From: Treponema sp.
GTDB taxonomy: Bacteria > Spirochaetota > Spirochaetia > Treponematales > Breznakiellaceae
Assembly: GCA_031264475.1 (NCBI GenBank)
Contig: JAISEA010000108.1
Coordinates: 1 to 23,232, forward strand
DNA: 23,232 nucleotides
Direction: 5' to 3'
Translations under genes and position numbers: made by a program
Part shown: positions 7,189-15,224 of the stretch, in pieces
How the letters are laid out: each line of letters begins with the position of its first letter
Position numbering within the stretch: the stretch's first letter is position 1
The notes under the pieces: model-generated
Told to the model about the DNA's origin: nothing
Seen by the model: only the letters and a program-made list of their open reading frames with translations
Databases searched by the model: none

Positions 7189-7893
7189 ATGTCAACACAT
7201 ATTACTGCGAAGGACGGGGAGATTGCTCCGGCGATCCTGCTACCCGGTGATCCTTTGCGAGCGAAATTTATAGCCGAGACGTTCTTTGAAGACGCGCGCC
7301 TGTATACAAGCGTGCGGAATATACTCGGTTATACCGGACTTTACAAAGGAAAACCCGTGTCGGTGCAAGGAACAGGCATGGGAATTCCGTCCATTTCCAT
7401 CTATCTGAACGAGCTTTTCCGCGAATACGGAGTCAAACGAGCCATCCGTGTAGGAACAGCCGGCGCCATTCAGCCGGAACTGAAAGTTCGGGACGTGATA
7501 CTCGCCACCGCCGCGTCTACGGACAACGGCGCGAACAACATCCGCTTCAAAGGCAGAAGTTTTGCGCCCGCCGCATCCTTCCCCCTCCTCAAAACGGCCT
7601 ATGACCTAGGGATTCGGAAAGGCGTTGAGCTGAAAACCGGAGTCGTAGTTTCGTCAGATATGTTCTACACCGAGGAACCAGACGATTGGAAACTCTGGGC
7701 GCGATTCGGCTGTCTGGCGATAGAGATGGAGACCGTGGAGCTTTACACCCTTGCGGCGAAATACAGACGCGAGGCGCTGGCGCTACTCACTATTTCCGAC
7801 CACATCATCAGCGGAGAAACCACTACCGCCGAAGAGCGACAGAACGCCTTTGTCCAAATGATAGAAATCGCCCTGGACGCCGCCGTTTCTTGA
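7189..7893 (+). CDS. deoD: Purine-nucleoside phosphorylase, DeoD type
   Basis: 234 residues, close to the 239 of E. coli DeoD. It splits purine (deoxy)ribonucleosides with phosphate into base and (deoxy)ribose-1-phosphate in the cytoplasm. Motifs in order: [10 protein letters not shown] (18-27, phosphate site), TGMGIPS (62-68), RVGTAGAI (87-94, phosphate-binding), [20 protein letters not shown] (about 178-187; Glu/Met/Glu ribose site) and ISDHI (about 203-207), whose Asp is the catalytic acid of the hexameric enzymes. GGAGG lies 4 bases before the ATG. The gene is followed after 21 bases by an ABC ATPase of the nucleoside-uptake type, consistent with nucleoside import and salvage. Confidence 0.92.
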   Translation: MSTHITAKDGEIAPAILLPGDPLRAKFIAETFFEDARLYTSVRNILGYTGLYKGKPVSVQGTGMGIPSISIYLNELFREYGVKRAIRVGTAGAIQPELKVRDVILATAASTDNGANNIRFKGRSFAPAASFPLLKTAYDLGIRKGVELKTGVVVSSDMFYTEEPDDWKLWARFGCLAIEMETVELYTLAAKYRREALALLTISDHIISGETTTAEERQNAFVQMIEIALDAAVS

Positions 7894-7914
7894 TTCATCC
7901 AACGATTTTTTGAG

Positions 7915-9396
7915 ATGATAACCCTGAACCACATAGAAAAGACGTTCCCCAACGGCGTTAAAGCCCTAGATCGCGCGGATTTGGCACTCAACAAGGGTGA
8001 AATTCACGCAATCTTGGGAGAAAACGGCGCGGGCAAGTCAACGCTCATGCACATACTTGCGGGCTTCCTGCGGGCTGACGCGGGAAATGTCGCGGTTGAC
8101 GGCAAGGAGCGGCGGTTTTCCCGGTATGCAGACGCGCTTGACGTGGGCGTCGGCATGGTGAGACAGCACCCTCTAATTGCGGAAGGGTTTCCTGTATGGG
8201 CGGTTTGCGCGCTCGGCGCGGAAGGCGGCTTCTTCCTCAACCCCAAGAAGTCCCGTGCGCGGGTAGAGGCGGTCTGTGCGAAGTGGGGGTTTTCTCTCCC
8301 CTTGGATAAAGACGCGGTTTCTCTGACCGTGAGCCAGCGACAGATCGCCGCGGTTGTCTGCCTCCTCCTGCGTCATTGTTCCGTCTTCGTCTTTGACGAG
8401 GTTACGGCGGTGCTTTCCCCTGACGAGACTGAAAGGATATTCGCCCTCTTCGCGCAACTCAAGCGGGGTGGGGCAAGCATTGCGCTCATTTCCCACAAGT
8501 TAGACGAGACCCTTGCCATTGCGGACCGCGTTACCGTTCTTCGCAAAGGTAAGACGATTGCGAGCTTCGGTAGGGCGGAGGCAGACGCGGAGACCTTGAC
8601 CGAATCGATGTTTGGCAGGGGAGAAGTCGAGGATTGGACGGGGACTGCGGGCGGTGGGGAAACTATTCTTTCTATTCAAAGCCTTGCGGCGACTGAGACA
8701 GGGGGATTGCCGCTCCTGCGGGATGTTACACTGAAGGTCGCGGGTGGTTCAATCGCTGGCGTTGCGGGGATCAAGGATAGCGGCATTGATACGCTCGAAT
8801 TGGTTCTTGCTGGGTTTCTGAAACGGAGCGCTGGGGTTATTCACCTTGACGGCGCTGAGGTGGGGGGCGATCCGCTGGCGTTTCGGTCTGCGGGCGGCGC
8901 GTATTTGGCGGCTGACCGTGGCGGCGTATGTCTTGCGCCGAACCTGTCGTTATGGGATAATCTCGTCATACACGCTCAACGGAAGAACCGTTTCTTTCTT
9001 GACAAGGGTTTTTTGAACGATTGGGCGGCTGGTATTATGGGGAAAACGGAATGGGCGCGTGATGCGGGAGCGCGTTCCTTCAAGGAAACCGCGTCTTCTT
9101 TTTCCGGGGGGCAACTGCAACGGCTTATTTTGGAAAGGGAACTTGCTGAAACGGCGAAATTACTCGTGCTATCCGAGCCGTTTTGGGGCTTAGACGTGCA
9201 ATCCCGCGCCCGTCTTGTTCAAAGACTGCGTTCGGTAACGGCGCGTGGGGGCGCTGTTCTTATTTTTTCTACAGACATTGACAATATCGTCCTCCTTTGC
9301 GATGAAATCTTCGTCATACGAGATGGTCGTAGCGTTGAAATCATCCGCGGTCCGGTGGAAAGCCGTAAACAACGACTTATAAAATCTATGGTTTGA
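7915..9396 (+). CDS. ABC transporter ATP-binding protein with two ATPase domains, nucleoside/sugar type
   Basis: 493 residues with two ATPase domains in tandem, as in the ribose/nucleoside (BmpA-linked) importers. Domain 1 has Walker A GENGAGKST (36-44), a degenerate signature LTVSQRQ, Walker B VFVFDEVTAVL and switch SHK. Domain 2 lacks a usable Walker A: G-V-A-G-I-K-D-S-G-I-D has no Lys-Ser/Thr. It keeps SFSGGQLQR and has S-E-P in place of D-E-P in Walker B, plus an Asp for the switch His. Such asymmetry is common in the family. The position after deoD suggests nucleosides as substrate. The permeases and binding lipoprotein expected downstream are absent; an array begins 43 bases after the stop. 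The start has no strong ribosome site. Confidence 0.88.
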   Translation: MITLNHIEKTFPNGVKALDRADLALNKGEIHAILGENGAGKSTLMHILAGFLRADAGNVAVDGKERRFSRYADALDVGVGMVRQHPLIAEGFPVWAVCALGAEGGFFLNPKKSRARVEAVCAKWGFSLPLDKDAVSLTVSQRQIAAVVCLLLRHCSVFVFDEVTAVLSPDETERIFALFAQLKRGGASIALISHKLDETLAIADRVTVLRKGKTIASFGRAEADAETLTESMFGRGEVEDWTGTAGGGETILSIQSLAATETGGLPLLRDVTLKVAGGSIAGVAGIKDSGIDTLELVLAGFLKRSAGVIHLDGAEVGGDPLAFRSAGGAYLAADRGGVCLAPNLSLWDNLVIHAQRKNRFFLDKGFLNDWAAGIMGKTEWARDAGARSFKETASSFSGGQLQRLILERELAETAKLLVLSEPFWGLDVQSRARLVQRLRSVTARGGAVLIFSTDIDNIVLLCDEIFVIRDGRSVEIIRGPVESRKQRLIKSMV

Positions 9397-9408
9397 CATT
9401 ATTTTCAC

Positions 9409-9426
9409 CCGTCTCTAGCCAGACGG
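9409..9426 (+). terminator. Short hairpin after the ABC gene
   Basis: CCGTCT-ctagcc-AGACGG forms a 6-bp stem 12 bases after the stop codon. No T-run follows, so termination is uncertain. Confidence 0.3.
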
Positions 9427-9438
9427 CTTCATGCTCGT

Positions 9439-9900
9439 GAGTAGTGGACTCGCACTTGAGTTAGAGAGGCTCTGACTTGGGTTAGAGAGGCTCTGACTTG
9501 GGTTAGAGAGGCTCTGACTTGGGAGTATGACTCTAATACTTGGGAGTACAACACTAATACTTGGGAGTACGAGTCTCTAACTTGGGAGTACGAGTCTCTA
9601 ACTTGGGAGTACGACTCTAATACTTGGGAGTACGAGTCTCTAACTTGGGAGTACGACTCTAATACTTGGGAGTACGAGTCTCTAACTTGGGAGTACGACT
9701 CTAATACTTGGGAGTACAACACTAATACTTGGGAGTACGAGTCTCTAACTTGGGAGTACGACTCTAATACTTGGGAGTACGGTACTCGGACACGGGAACG
9801 GAGTGTTCAGACACAGGAACGCAAGGCTCAGACTTGGGGACAAGGCGCTCGGACATGGGGACGGGAAACGCGGACACGGGGATAAGAGGCTCGTTTTTAC
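9439..9900. repeat. 21-bp tandem array 2 (about 22 units)
   Basis: A continuous 21-bp period runs from 9439 to about 9900. Three units of GTTAGAGAGGCTCTGACTTG (9460-9522) come first. Twelve follow (9523-9774), made mostly of two types, GAGTACGACTCTAATACTTG and GAGTACGAGTCTCTAACTTG. In 9607-9711 these alternate as a 42-bp higher-order repeat. From 9775 the units decay but keep phase (cores such as CTCGGACACGG). Read leftward, the regular part encodes S-Y-S-Q-V-L-E / S-Y-S-Q-V-R-D heptads, but there is no ribosome site and the frame closes in the decayed part. I treat it as non-coding or a relic. No spacers, so not a CRISPR. Confidence 0.92.
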
Positions 9901-10066
9901 CCGCGTCCTTTTCTATCTGCTCTTTGCTCTCTACCACCTGCTAACTACTAATTACTACTTGCTAACTGCTAATTATTATTTGCTCTTTCTGATGCGTGTA
10001 TTGGGGGAGGGGTGACTATAAGCGGCGGATGTTGGGCGCTTTCAACACCCTGATCCGCTCCCACTT
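9901..10066. other. Low-complexity intergenic DNA
   Basis: After array 2 there is a degenerate TGCTAACTAC/TAATTACTAC/TTGCTAACTGC stretch (about 9940-9985), of the same kind as those in the composite repeats. A short GC-rich segment leads into repeat copy 4. I see no gene. Confidence 0.5.
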
Positions 10067-10559
10067 GGGGGGTAGCGGAAAACCCGCGCAAGCGGGGTTG
10101 GAGCGGAGGGGGGCGCGACACAAGGGCGGGCGCTGGCGACCTCCGTTTTGGAAATAGCGCCCCCCTTCTTAAAGTTAGCAGTGAATAGTGAGTAGTGAGT
10201 AAAGGAAGACGGGCGAGCTGAGAGTAGAAATAGTTATCGAAGCGCGGACTTCCTGCTAACTGCTACCTGCTAACTGCTCTTTGCTACTTACTACCTGCTA
10301 ACTGTTAATTACTATCTGCTCTTTGCTCTCTACTAACTGCTCATTGTTAATTACTATCTGCTCTTTGCTAATTGCTCTCTGTTATTTCTTGGACACCAGC
10401 CATTAAGAAGTTGTCAGACACCCTGCGGGTAATCGAAGGGCGCCTTTCAGACAACGAGTAGACTCCGCTTGCTTGCAAGCGTAGTCGTCAAGTCAGTGGA
10501 AGCGGAGCCCCCTTTCTTATAACGCCCCTTGTGAAGTATTGAAACACCCTGCGGGTGTT
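10067..10559 (-). repeat. Composite intergenic repeat, copy 4 (leftward); begins at the stop codon of the acyl-CoA ligase
   Basis: Read leftward from 10559: hairpin AACACCC-gca-GGGTGTT, TTCAATACTTCACAAGGGGC, TTATAAGAAAGGGGGC, CCGCTTCCACTGACTTGACG and a CGCTTGCAAGCAAGCG palindrome. A second short CACCC-like site follows. Then comes about 220 bp of degenerate AGCAGTTAGTAATTAGC low-complexity DNA (10165-10390) and the GGGGGCGC-bounded module (10165-10067). The TAA of the gene at 10558 shares its bases with the hairpin. Module order is the same as in copy 6. With 9397-10066, this explains the long gene-free stretch. Confidence 0.8.
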
Positions 10560-12282
10560 AGTTTTCGTAACTCTTATACAGGAAGCGGCGAATCTTCTGT
10601 TGCGCGTTCTTTTCAAACGCCTCTTTCCGAATGGTGAAATCCATGATCTTCTTGTAGCCAACAAGCGTTCTATTCACGTTTTCAATTTCATTCTTGACCA
10701 ACGAGTGAATAAACGCATCGTCCGTTCCCTTGCCGGGGTGATCAAGGGCTATAGTCTCGTAATTTGGCACGATCACCGCGAAGATTTGCTCCCCGCGCGT
10801 GTTCGCCTCCTTCCTGCCGACTACAAGCGCCTCCTGAATGACGCGGGAACCGCTGAAATGCGCCTCGATTTCTTCGGGGTAGATGTTCTTCCCGCCAGAA
10901 CTCACTATCAGGTTCTTCTTGCGCCCGCTTATGTAGAGATACCCGTCCTCGTCTCGGTAGCCCAAGTCCCCGGTCTTCAGGTAAGGAATCCCATCAAAGC
11001 GTTCAAACATCTCCTCCGTGGCTTCCGGGTTGTTGTAATAGCCCAACATCAGGGACGGCGAGCGAACCGCTATCTCACCAACGTGCTCCTCGTTCTCGTC
11101 AATGATCTTGATCTCCGTGTATTTGACCGGCAAGCCCACCGACTCGTTGCGTTTGAACGTGGGCAGGTTCACGCTGATGAGCGGACCGTTCTCACTCATC
11201 CCATAGCCATGCACAATGTTGAACCCAAACGAGTCGAAGAAGTCCGCGGTCTTGGGGTTCAGAGCGCCGCCCCCAGCCACCATTATCCGTATCGAACTGA
11301 GCCGCGCCTTCTTGCGGATGATCGCCATCGCGACACGCCCGAAACCGATGCGCCCCTTCTTCGCCTCGGCAAGGGAGATTTTCCGCAGAACGTCAAAGAC
11401 GCCCTTGAGAAGCGGAGATAACTTGTTATAGCCTTGACCGATAGCATCCATCACCTTGTCATAGAGGAGGGGAACCGCAATCAGGAAGGTGCCGCCCGCG
11501 TCTTTTATGTCGTCAATCACCACTTTGCCGATGAGCTTCTCCACGATGATAAAGCCCGCGCCGCACGCCAATGGCGAAATGAAAGAACAGGTCGTCGGAT
11601 AGGTGTGGTGCAAGGGCAAGACGTTGATGAAAATGTCTTTCTCCGTGGGACAGAGCGCGCGTATGGCTCCGTTAGCATTGGCGATGATGCCTTTATGAGA
11701 CAACATGACCCCCTTAGCAAAGCCTGTGGTGCCAGACGTAAACACGATGGAGACAGGATCGCTCTCGGCGATGTCTTCCACCTTAGGCAGGACAAGGGAT
11801 TCAGCATCCGCCCCGAATACGTCAAAGGCGTTGGTTTCACTGTCAGAAAGGCAGACCTTCACAGGGACCTGCACGGCGTCAGCGAAGCCCTGCTTGCGCT
11901 GAGAGTAAAAGAACGCCTTTGCTTGGGTTATCTCAAGGATGTTAGCGCACTCTTTTTCCGATATGAGGAAGTCTATCGGCACGACTACCATCCCGGCGAT
12001 AGCAGAGCCCATCCAGACAGCCGTCCATTCAGGACGATTCTCCGCCCAGAGAGCCACGCGGTCCCCTTTCTGTAAACCCGCGGCAAGCAACCCACGCGCT
12101 ACTTGCCTGCATTTGGTCGCAAAATGCTTGAAAGACCACTCGGTAAACGTCTTCTGTTTACCGGAACGATAAAAGATCGCCGTCTTATCTTGATACTGAG
12201 ACTCAATCCCACCAAGGAAGGCGACGAAATTCGGATACGGCATATCAGGCAAACCTGACGTGTATTCTTCAGTTTTATACAT
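10558..12282 (-). CDS. AMP-forming acyl-CoA ligase (long-chain fatty-acid-CoA ligase type)
   Basis: 574 residues of the ANL adenylate-forming superfamily. It activates a carboxylic acid, probably a fatty acid, to acyl-AMP and then acyl-CoA. Motifs in order: P-loop FTSGTTGFAKG (181-191), VLPLHHTYP, the A5 motif GYGMSENGP, TGDLGYRDEDGYLYISGRKK (the hinge region; Asp binds ribose) and SSGGKNIYPEEIE. The catalytic C-terminal Lys is in NAQQKIRR near residue 563. The domain is complete and of normal length; the exact acyl chain cannot be told. The ATG at 12282 lies 9 bases after a consensus -10 box with no Shine-Dalgarno site, so the mRNA is probably leaderless; Met14 is an alternative. The gene ends in repeat copy 4. 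Confidence 0.88.
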   Translation of the reverse strand: MYKTEEYTSGLPDMPYPNFVAFLGGIESQYQDKTAIFYRSGKQKTFTEWSFKHFATKCRQVARGLLAAGLQKGDRVALWAENRPEWTAVWMGSAIAGMVVVPIDFLISEKECANILEITQAKAFFYSQRKQGFADAVQVPVKVCLSDSETNAFDVFGADAESLVLPKVEDIAESDPVSIVFTSGTTGFAKGVMLSHKGIIANANGAIRALCPTEKDIFINVLPLHHTYPTTCSFISPLACGAGFIIVEKLIGKVVIDDIKDAGGTFLIAVPLLYDKVMDAIGQGYNKLSPLLKGVFDVLRKISLAEAKKGRIGFGRVAMAIIRKKARLSSIRIMVAGGGALNPKTADFFDSFGFNIVHGYGMSENGPLISVNLPTFKRNESVGLPVKYTEIKIIDENEEHVGEIAVRSPSLMLGYYNNPEATEEMFERFDGIPYLKTGDLGYRDEDGYLYISGRKKNLIVSSGGKNIYPEEIEAHFSGSRVIQEALVVGRKEANTRGEQIFAVIVPNYETIALDHPGKGTDDAFIHSLVKNEIENVNRTLVGYKKIMDFTIRKEAFEKNAQQKIRRFLYKSYEN

Positions 12283-12291
12283 AATAGGATT

Positions 12292-12320
12292 ATTATAAAC
12301 AAATTCTTAACTCTTGTCAA
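12292..12320 (-). promoter_or_regulatory. Consensus promoter of the acyl-CoA ligase gene, close to the ATG
   Basis: Read leftward: TTGACA (12320-12315), a 17-bp spacer and TATAAT (12297-12292). Transcription would start about 3 bases before the ATG at 12282. Confidence 0.8.
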
Positions 12321-12371
12321 AGTCAAATTCATAAAACCATCAGAATTCTTCACATAAATTCAGAAATCGTT

Positions 12372-12662
12372 AAGCACACCCTTCGGGTGCGGGGGACGGC
12401 GGAAAGAGCAGAGAGCAAAGAGCAAAGACGAGACGGGCGGCGGGGTCAGATAACGCGGATGACCCCGCTTGCAAAGCAAGCACATCCTTCGGGTGTTTAA
12501 AAGCGTCCTGCTCCGCGCCTGCCTGTGGCGGCGCTGAACAGTGATCCCTTTCGTATAACGCGGAGACTCCGCTTGTTTACAAGCGTAGTCGTCAAGACGG
12601 GGACAGCGGCGCCCCCTTTCGGACAACGCCCCTTGTGAAGTCGTCTAACACCCGAAGGGTGT
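12372..12662 (-). repeat. Composite intergenic repeat, copy 5 (leftward)
   Basis: Read leftward from 12662: hairpin ACACCC-ttc-GGGTGT, TTAGACGACTTCACAAGGGG, a CCGAAAGGGGG block, CCGCTGTCCCCGTCTTGACG and CGCTTGTAAACAAGCG. A second partial unit follows (hairpin near 12487-12500), then GTCTGACCCCGC-like sequence, a TTTGCTCTTTGCTC block and a final CACCC/GGGTG hairpin (12372-12388). It fills the gap between the ligase promoter and prfB. The GGGGGCGC module is absent. Confidence 0.75.
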
Positions 12663-12699
12663 GCTTATATAAAGCGCTATTTTCTTATATACTGCCTTC

Positions 12700-13813
12700 A
12701 TGTTATTGATTGAATTAGGCGCGCCTATCAAGGCGCTGAAAGCGAAAATTTACGATATATGGAGGCGTCTTTGAAGACGCCAAGTTTATAGAACGCATCG
12801 CAAACATCGAAAAGAGAATCGGGGCGCAAGACTTCTGGAATGATCAGACTACAGCCGAAAAGACAATGTCTGAACTCAAAAGCCTAAAGGCGCGGTTTGA
12901 GCCGTGGAAGACCCTCAAAGCTGAATTTGACGACCTTGCCATCCTCTACGAGTTGTCCACCGAGGAGAAGGACGAATCCCAAGCCGCGGAAATAGAAAGA
13001 ACACTCAATCATCTGGCTGAACGCTATGAGAAACAGAACCTCGTCGAGCTAATGTCCGGCGAAGTTGACAAGAACGGGTGCTTCCTCACCATACACGCGG
13101 GCGCGGGCGGCACCGAGTCCTGCGATTGGTCCCAGATGCTCTACAGGATGTACCTGCGGTGGGCGGAACGACGCGGTTTTTCCGTCGAGGAAGTTGACCG
13201 CCTTGAAGCCGAGGGCGGCATAAAGAGCGCCACGTGTAAAATCGAGGGCGCTTATGCCTATGGGTTCCTCAAAGGCGAATCCGGGGTACATCGGCTCGTC
13301 CGCATCTCCCCATTCGACGCAAACGCCCGCCGACATACGTCCTTTGCCTCAGTTTATTTATTCCCGGTTTTGGACGATTCCATAGCGGTTGACATTCGTT
13401 CTGAAGACCTCCGTGTAGATACATACCGTTCCGGCGGCGCGGGTGGGCAACACGTCAATAAGACCGACAGCGCCGTGCGTTTCACCCACCTGCCGACCGG
13501 CATTGTGGTCGCCTGCCAATCGGAACGAAGCCAGACCATGAACCGCGCCACCGCAATGAGCATGCTCCGCGCTCGCCTCTACGAGTATTACAAGTCAGAG
13601 AAAGAAAAGGATAACCAGCGGTTCGCCCAAGAGAAGAAAGACGTCAGTTTTGGCAGTCAGATTCGTTCTTATGTGTTTCAGCCCTATACGATGGTCAAGG
13701 ATACCCGTACAAAGGCGGAAATGGGCAATATTCAGGCGGTCATGGACGGCGACATTGACCTTTTCATCGAGAAATACCTACGCTTCGCGCAGAGCGAGGA
13801 TAGCCCGCGTTAA
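12700..13813 (+). CDS. prfB: Peptide chain release factor 2, with programmed +1 frameshift
   Basis: RF2 ends translation at UGA and UAA. The first 24 codons run from the ATG at 12700 to CTT (12769-12771), followed by an in-frame TGA (12772-12774). Translation resumes one base on, at GAA (12773), and continues to 13813, giving 370 residues (E. coli RF2 has 365). The class-specific tripeptide SPF is at about 203-205 and GGQ, which triggers hydrolysis, at about 248-250, both near the E. coli positions. GGAGG stands one codon before CTT, exactly as in the E. coli frameshift site, so RF2 levels are autoregulated. The ATG has no Shine-Dalgarno site and lies 6 bases after a possible -10 (TATACT, 12688-12693; weak -35). 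The shorter frame from 12866 is not the full gene. Confidence 0.93.
12761..12774 (+). promoter_or_regulatory. prfB: prfB programmed frameshift site
   Basis: GGAGG-CGT-CTT-TGA: an internal Shine-Dalgarno-like stimulator, a one-codon spacer, the slippery CTT codon and the in-frame UGA. When RF2 is scarce the ribosome slips to the +1 frame and makes full-length RF2. Confidence 0.92.
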
Positions 13814-13842
13814 AAAACACGCAGGCATCCCCACACGTGTAC

Positions 13843-13883
13843 AGACAAAGCCTGTTGGATGACTCTTCCCAACGGGCGTGTCT
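13843..13883 (+). terminator. Hairpin after prfB
   Basis: AGACA...TGTCT encloses CCTGTTGG/CCAACGGG (8 bp with one G-U) around a 10-base loop, 30 bases after the prfB stop. No T-run follows, so it may be a terminator or only a stabilising 3' structure. Confidence 0.4.
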
Positions 13884-13901
13884 GAAAAACATATTTACCT
13901 C

Positions 13902-13929
13902 TTGCATTTTTTACAAACTCATCTAAAAT
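13902..13929 (+). promoter_or_regulatory. Promoter of the GH18 gene
   Basis: TTGCAT (13902-13907), a 16-bp spacer and TAAAAT (13924-13929). The start site would be near 13936, just ahead of the AGAGG ribosome site (13937-13941). Confidence 0.55.
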
Positions 13930-13946
13930 AAATAGTAGAGGTAACT

Positions 13947-15224
13947 ATGAAAAAGATAAAAACTTTTATGTTGGCGCTTGCGCTGTTTGGGATTATTCTT
14001 TTCCCGATTCAGGCGAGCGGTAAGAAGGATGCAGGAGCAAGTTCTCCTGCGGCGGGAACTAAAACGGTCTCGCAAACGGGGGGGGGGGCATCACAGCCTA
14101 AGGTCTCCACCTATATAAGGACCTGGCCATTGGGGCTGGGAGCCGACGTTGACAACGGCGAACATTGGACCGCGGACATGATTCACGGCGAGTATCTTAC
14201 GGATATTATCATCGCATTCGCCCTCATCGATCAAACCGATCTCTCAAGCATTTATGTCAAAGACATGATCGATCAAGAGTCGGAACTTACGCCCGGTTTA
14301 ACCGTGCCGGGGTTCAGTGATTTGTGGCAACAGACGACCGCGTTGAAGCAGAAGTTCCCTGAGCTGAAAATCAACCTTTCAGTGGGCGGTTACAAGGCGG
14401 AATTCACCCACACGGCTGACGATGCCGATAAGCGGGCGAAGTTCATCGCTAATGTATGCGAATGGCTTAAAGTCTTTGACCTTGATGGCATTGACATTGA
14501 CTGGGAGTATCCGGTTGGACCCGATTGGGGCGCGGAAATTGAGACGCAACCCGCAGACCGCAACAACTACATCTTGCTTTTGAGTGAACTACGCGCCAGT
14601 CTGGATCAGTTAGGGCAAAGCACGGGCAAACGCTATGGACTATCAGTCGCGGTGCCGGCAAGCCCGTGGTTCTGTGAGAAGAACCGCGCCAAAGACGCGG
14701 CGAAAATCGTCGACGTGTTCAAGCTTATGGCTTACGACTATTACGGCGGATGGAACAAAACCACCGGACACCACGCCAATTTACGCAAAGCCGATGGGGA
14801 CCCAGAATGGGGCGGTTGGTCTACGGCGCAAGCGGTGCGGGCTTTCCTGCAAGCTGGCGTTCCCTCAGAGAAGATCATCCTGGGCGTGGGCTTCTATGGT
14901 CATGCGTGGGAAGGCGTTTCCGAAGGAGAAAGACACGGGCTTTTCCAGCAATATGAGAGAGTCTCTCCGCTTGACGGACTCGGCTGGGACAAGATCAAAC
15001 CGTTGCTTGATCCCGGTTCTGGCTACACCCGGTATTGGGACGATACGGCGAAAGCGCCCTACCTTTACGATGGCGATACATTTATCAGCTACACAGATAC
15101 AGAAGCTATCGGCTATATAACAGAATACGTTAAACAGCTTAAACTAGGCGGCGTCTTCGCCTGGGAATACGCCCACGACATAGGCGGCGAATTACCCCGG
15201 GCTTTATCGGAAAATCTCCGGTAA
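13947..15224 (+). CDS. Exported glycoside hydrolase family 18 protein (chitinase-like)
   Basis: 425 residues. An N-terminal signal peptide (basic MKKIK, hydrophobic core, cleavage likely after QASG near 25) is followed by a Ser/Gly/Ala-rich linker and a GH18 barrel. The family landmarks are INLSVGG (142-148) and DGIDIDWEYP (180-189), the D-x-x-D-x-D-x-E motif with catalytic Glu187. Downstream are MAYDYYGGW and a C-terminal GGVFAWEYAHD, as in chitinases. The enzyme likely cuts beta-1,4-linked GlcNAc polymers (chitin or related glycans) through substrate-assisted catalysis; no chitin-binding module is seen. An 11-G tract encodes T-G-G-G-A at residues 44-48, so loss or gain of one G would abolish the enzyme. 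Ribosome site AGAGG precedes the ATG. Confidence 0.88.
   Translation: MKKIKTFMLALALFGIILFPIQASGKKDAGASSPAAGTKTVSQTGGGASQPKVSTYIRTWPLGLGADVDNGEHWTADMIHGEYLTDIIIAFALIDQTDLSSIYVKDMIDQESELTPGLTVPGFSDLWQQTTALKQKFPELKINLSVGGYKAEFTHTADDADKRAKFIANVCEWLKVFDLDGIDIDWEYPVGPDWGAEIETQPADRNNYILLLSELRASLDQLGQSTGKRYGLSVAVPASPWFCEKNRAKDAAKIVDVFKLMAYDYYGGWNKTTGHHANLRKADGDPEWGGWSTAQAVRAFLQAGVPSEKIILGVGFYGHAWEGVSEGERHGLFQQYERVSPLDGLGWDKIKPLLDPGSGYTRYWDDTAKAPYLYDGDTFISYTDTEAIGYITEYVKQLKLGGVFAWEYAHDIGGELPRALSENLR
14088..14098 (+). repeat. 11-G homopolymer inside the GH18 coding sequence
   Basis: Eleven G in codons 44-48, between the signal peptide and the catalytic domain. The present length keeps the frame open; any change not a multiple of 3 would close it. 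It has the form of a slipped-strand contingency site. Confidence 0.9.

Noticed and set aside
9429..9722. Leftward heptad-repeat reading frame in array 2
   Set aside because: No ribosome site or promoter, the frame closes in the decayed end of the array, and an open frame is expected for any 21-bp repeat lacking stops.
9439..9900. CRISPR array
   Set aside because: The units are directly adjacent with a 21-bp period and no unique spacers, and there are no cas genes in the window.
10555..11421. Rightward 288-codon frame opposite the acyl-CoA ligase
   Set aside because: The opposite strand carries a complete set of ligase motifs; this frame matches nothing and starts in a repeat.
12360..12626. 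Leftward frame in the gap before prfB
   Set aside because: It is composite repeat copy 5; no ribosome site and no resemblance to a protein.
12866..13813. prfB starting at the ATG at 12866
   Set aside because: The upstream frame, TGA and frameshift signal show that the gene begins at 12700; residues before 12866 align in length with other RF2 proteins.
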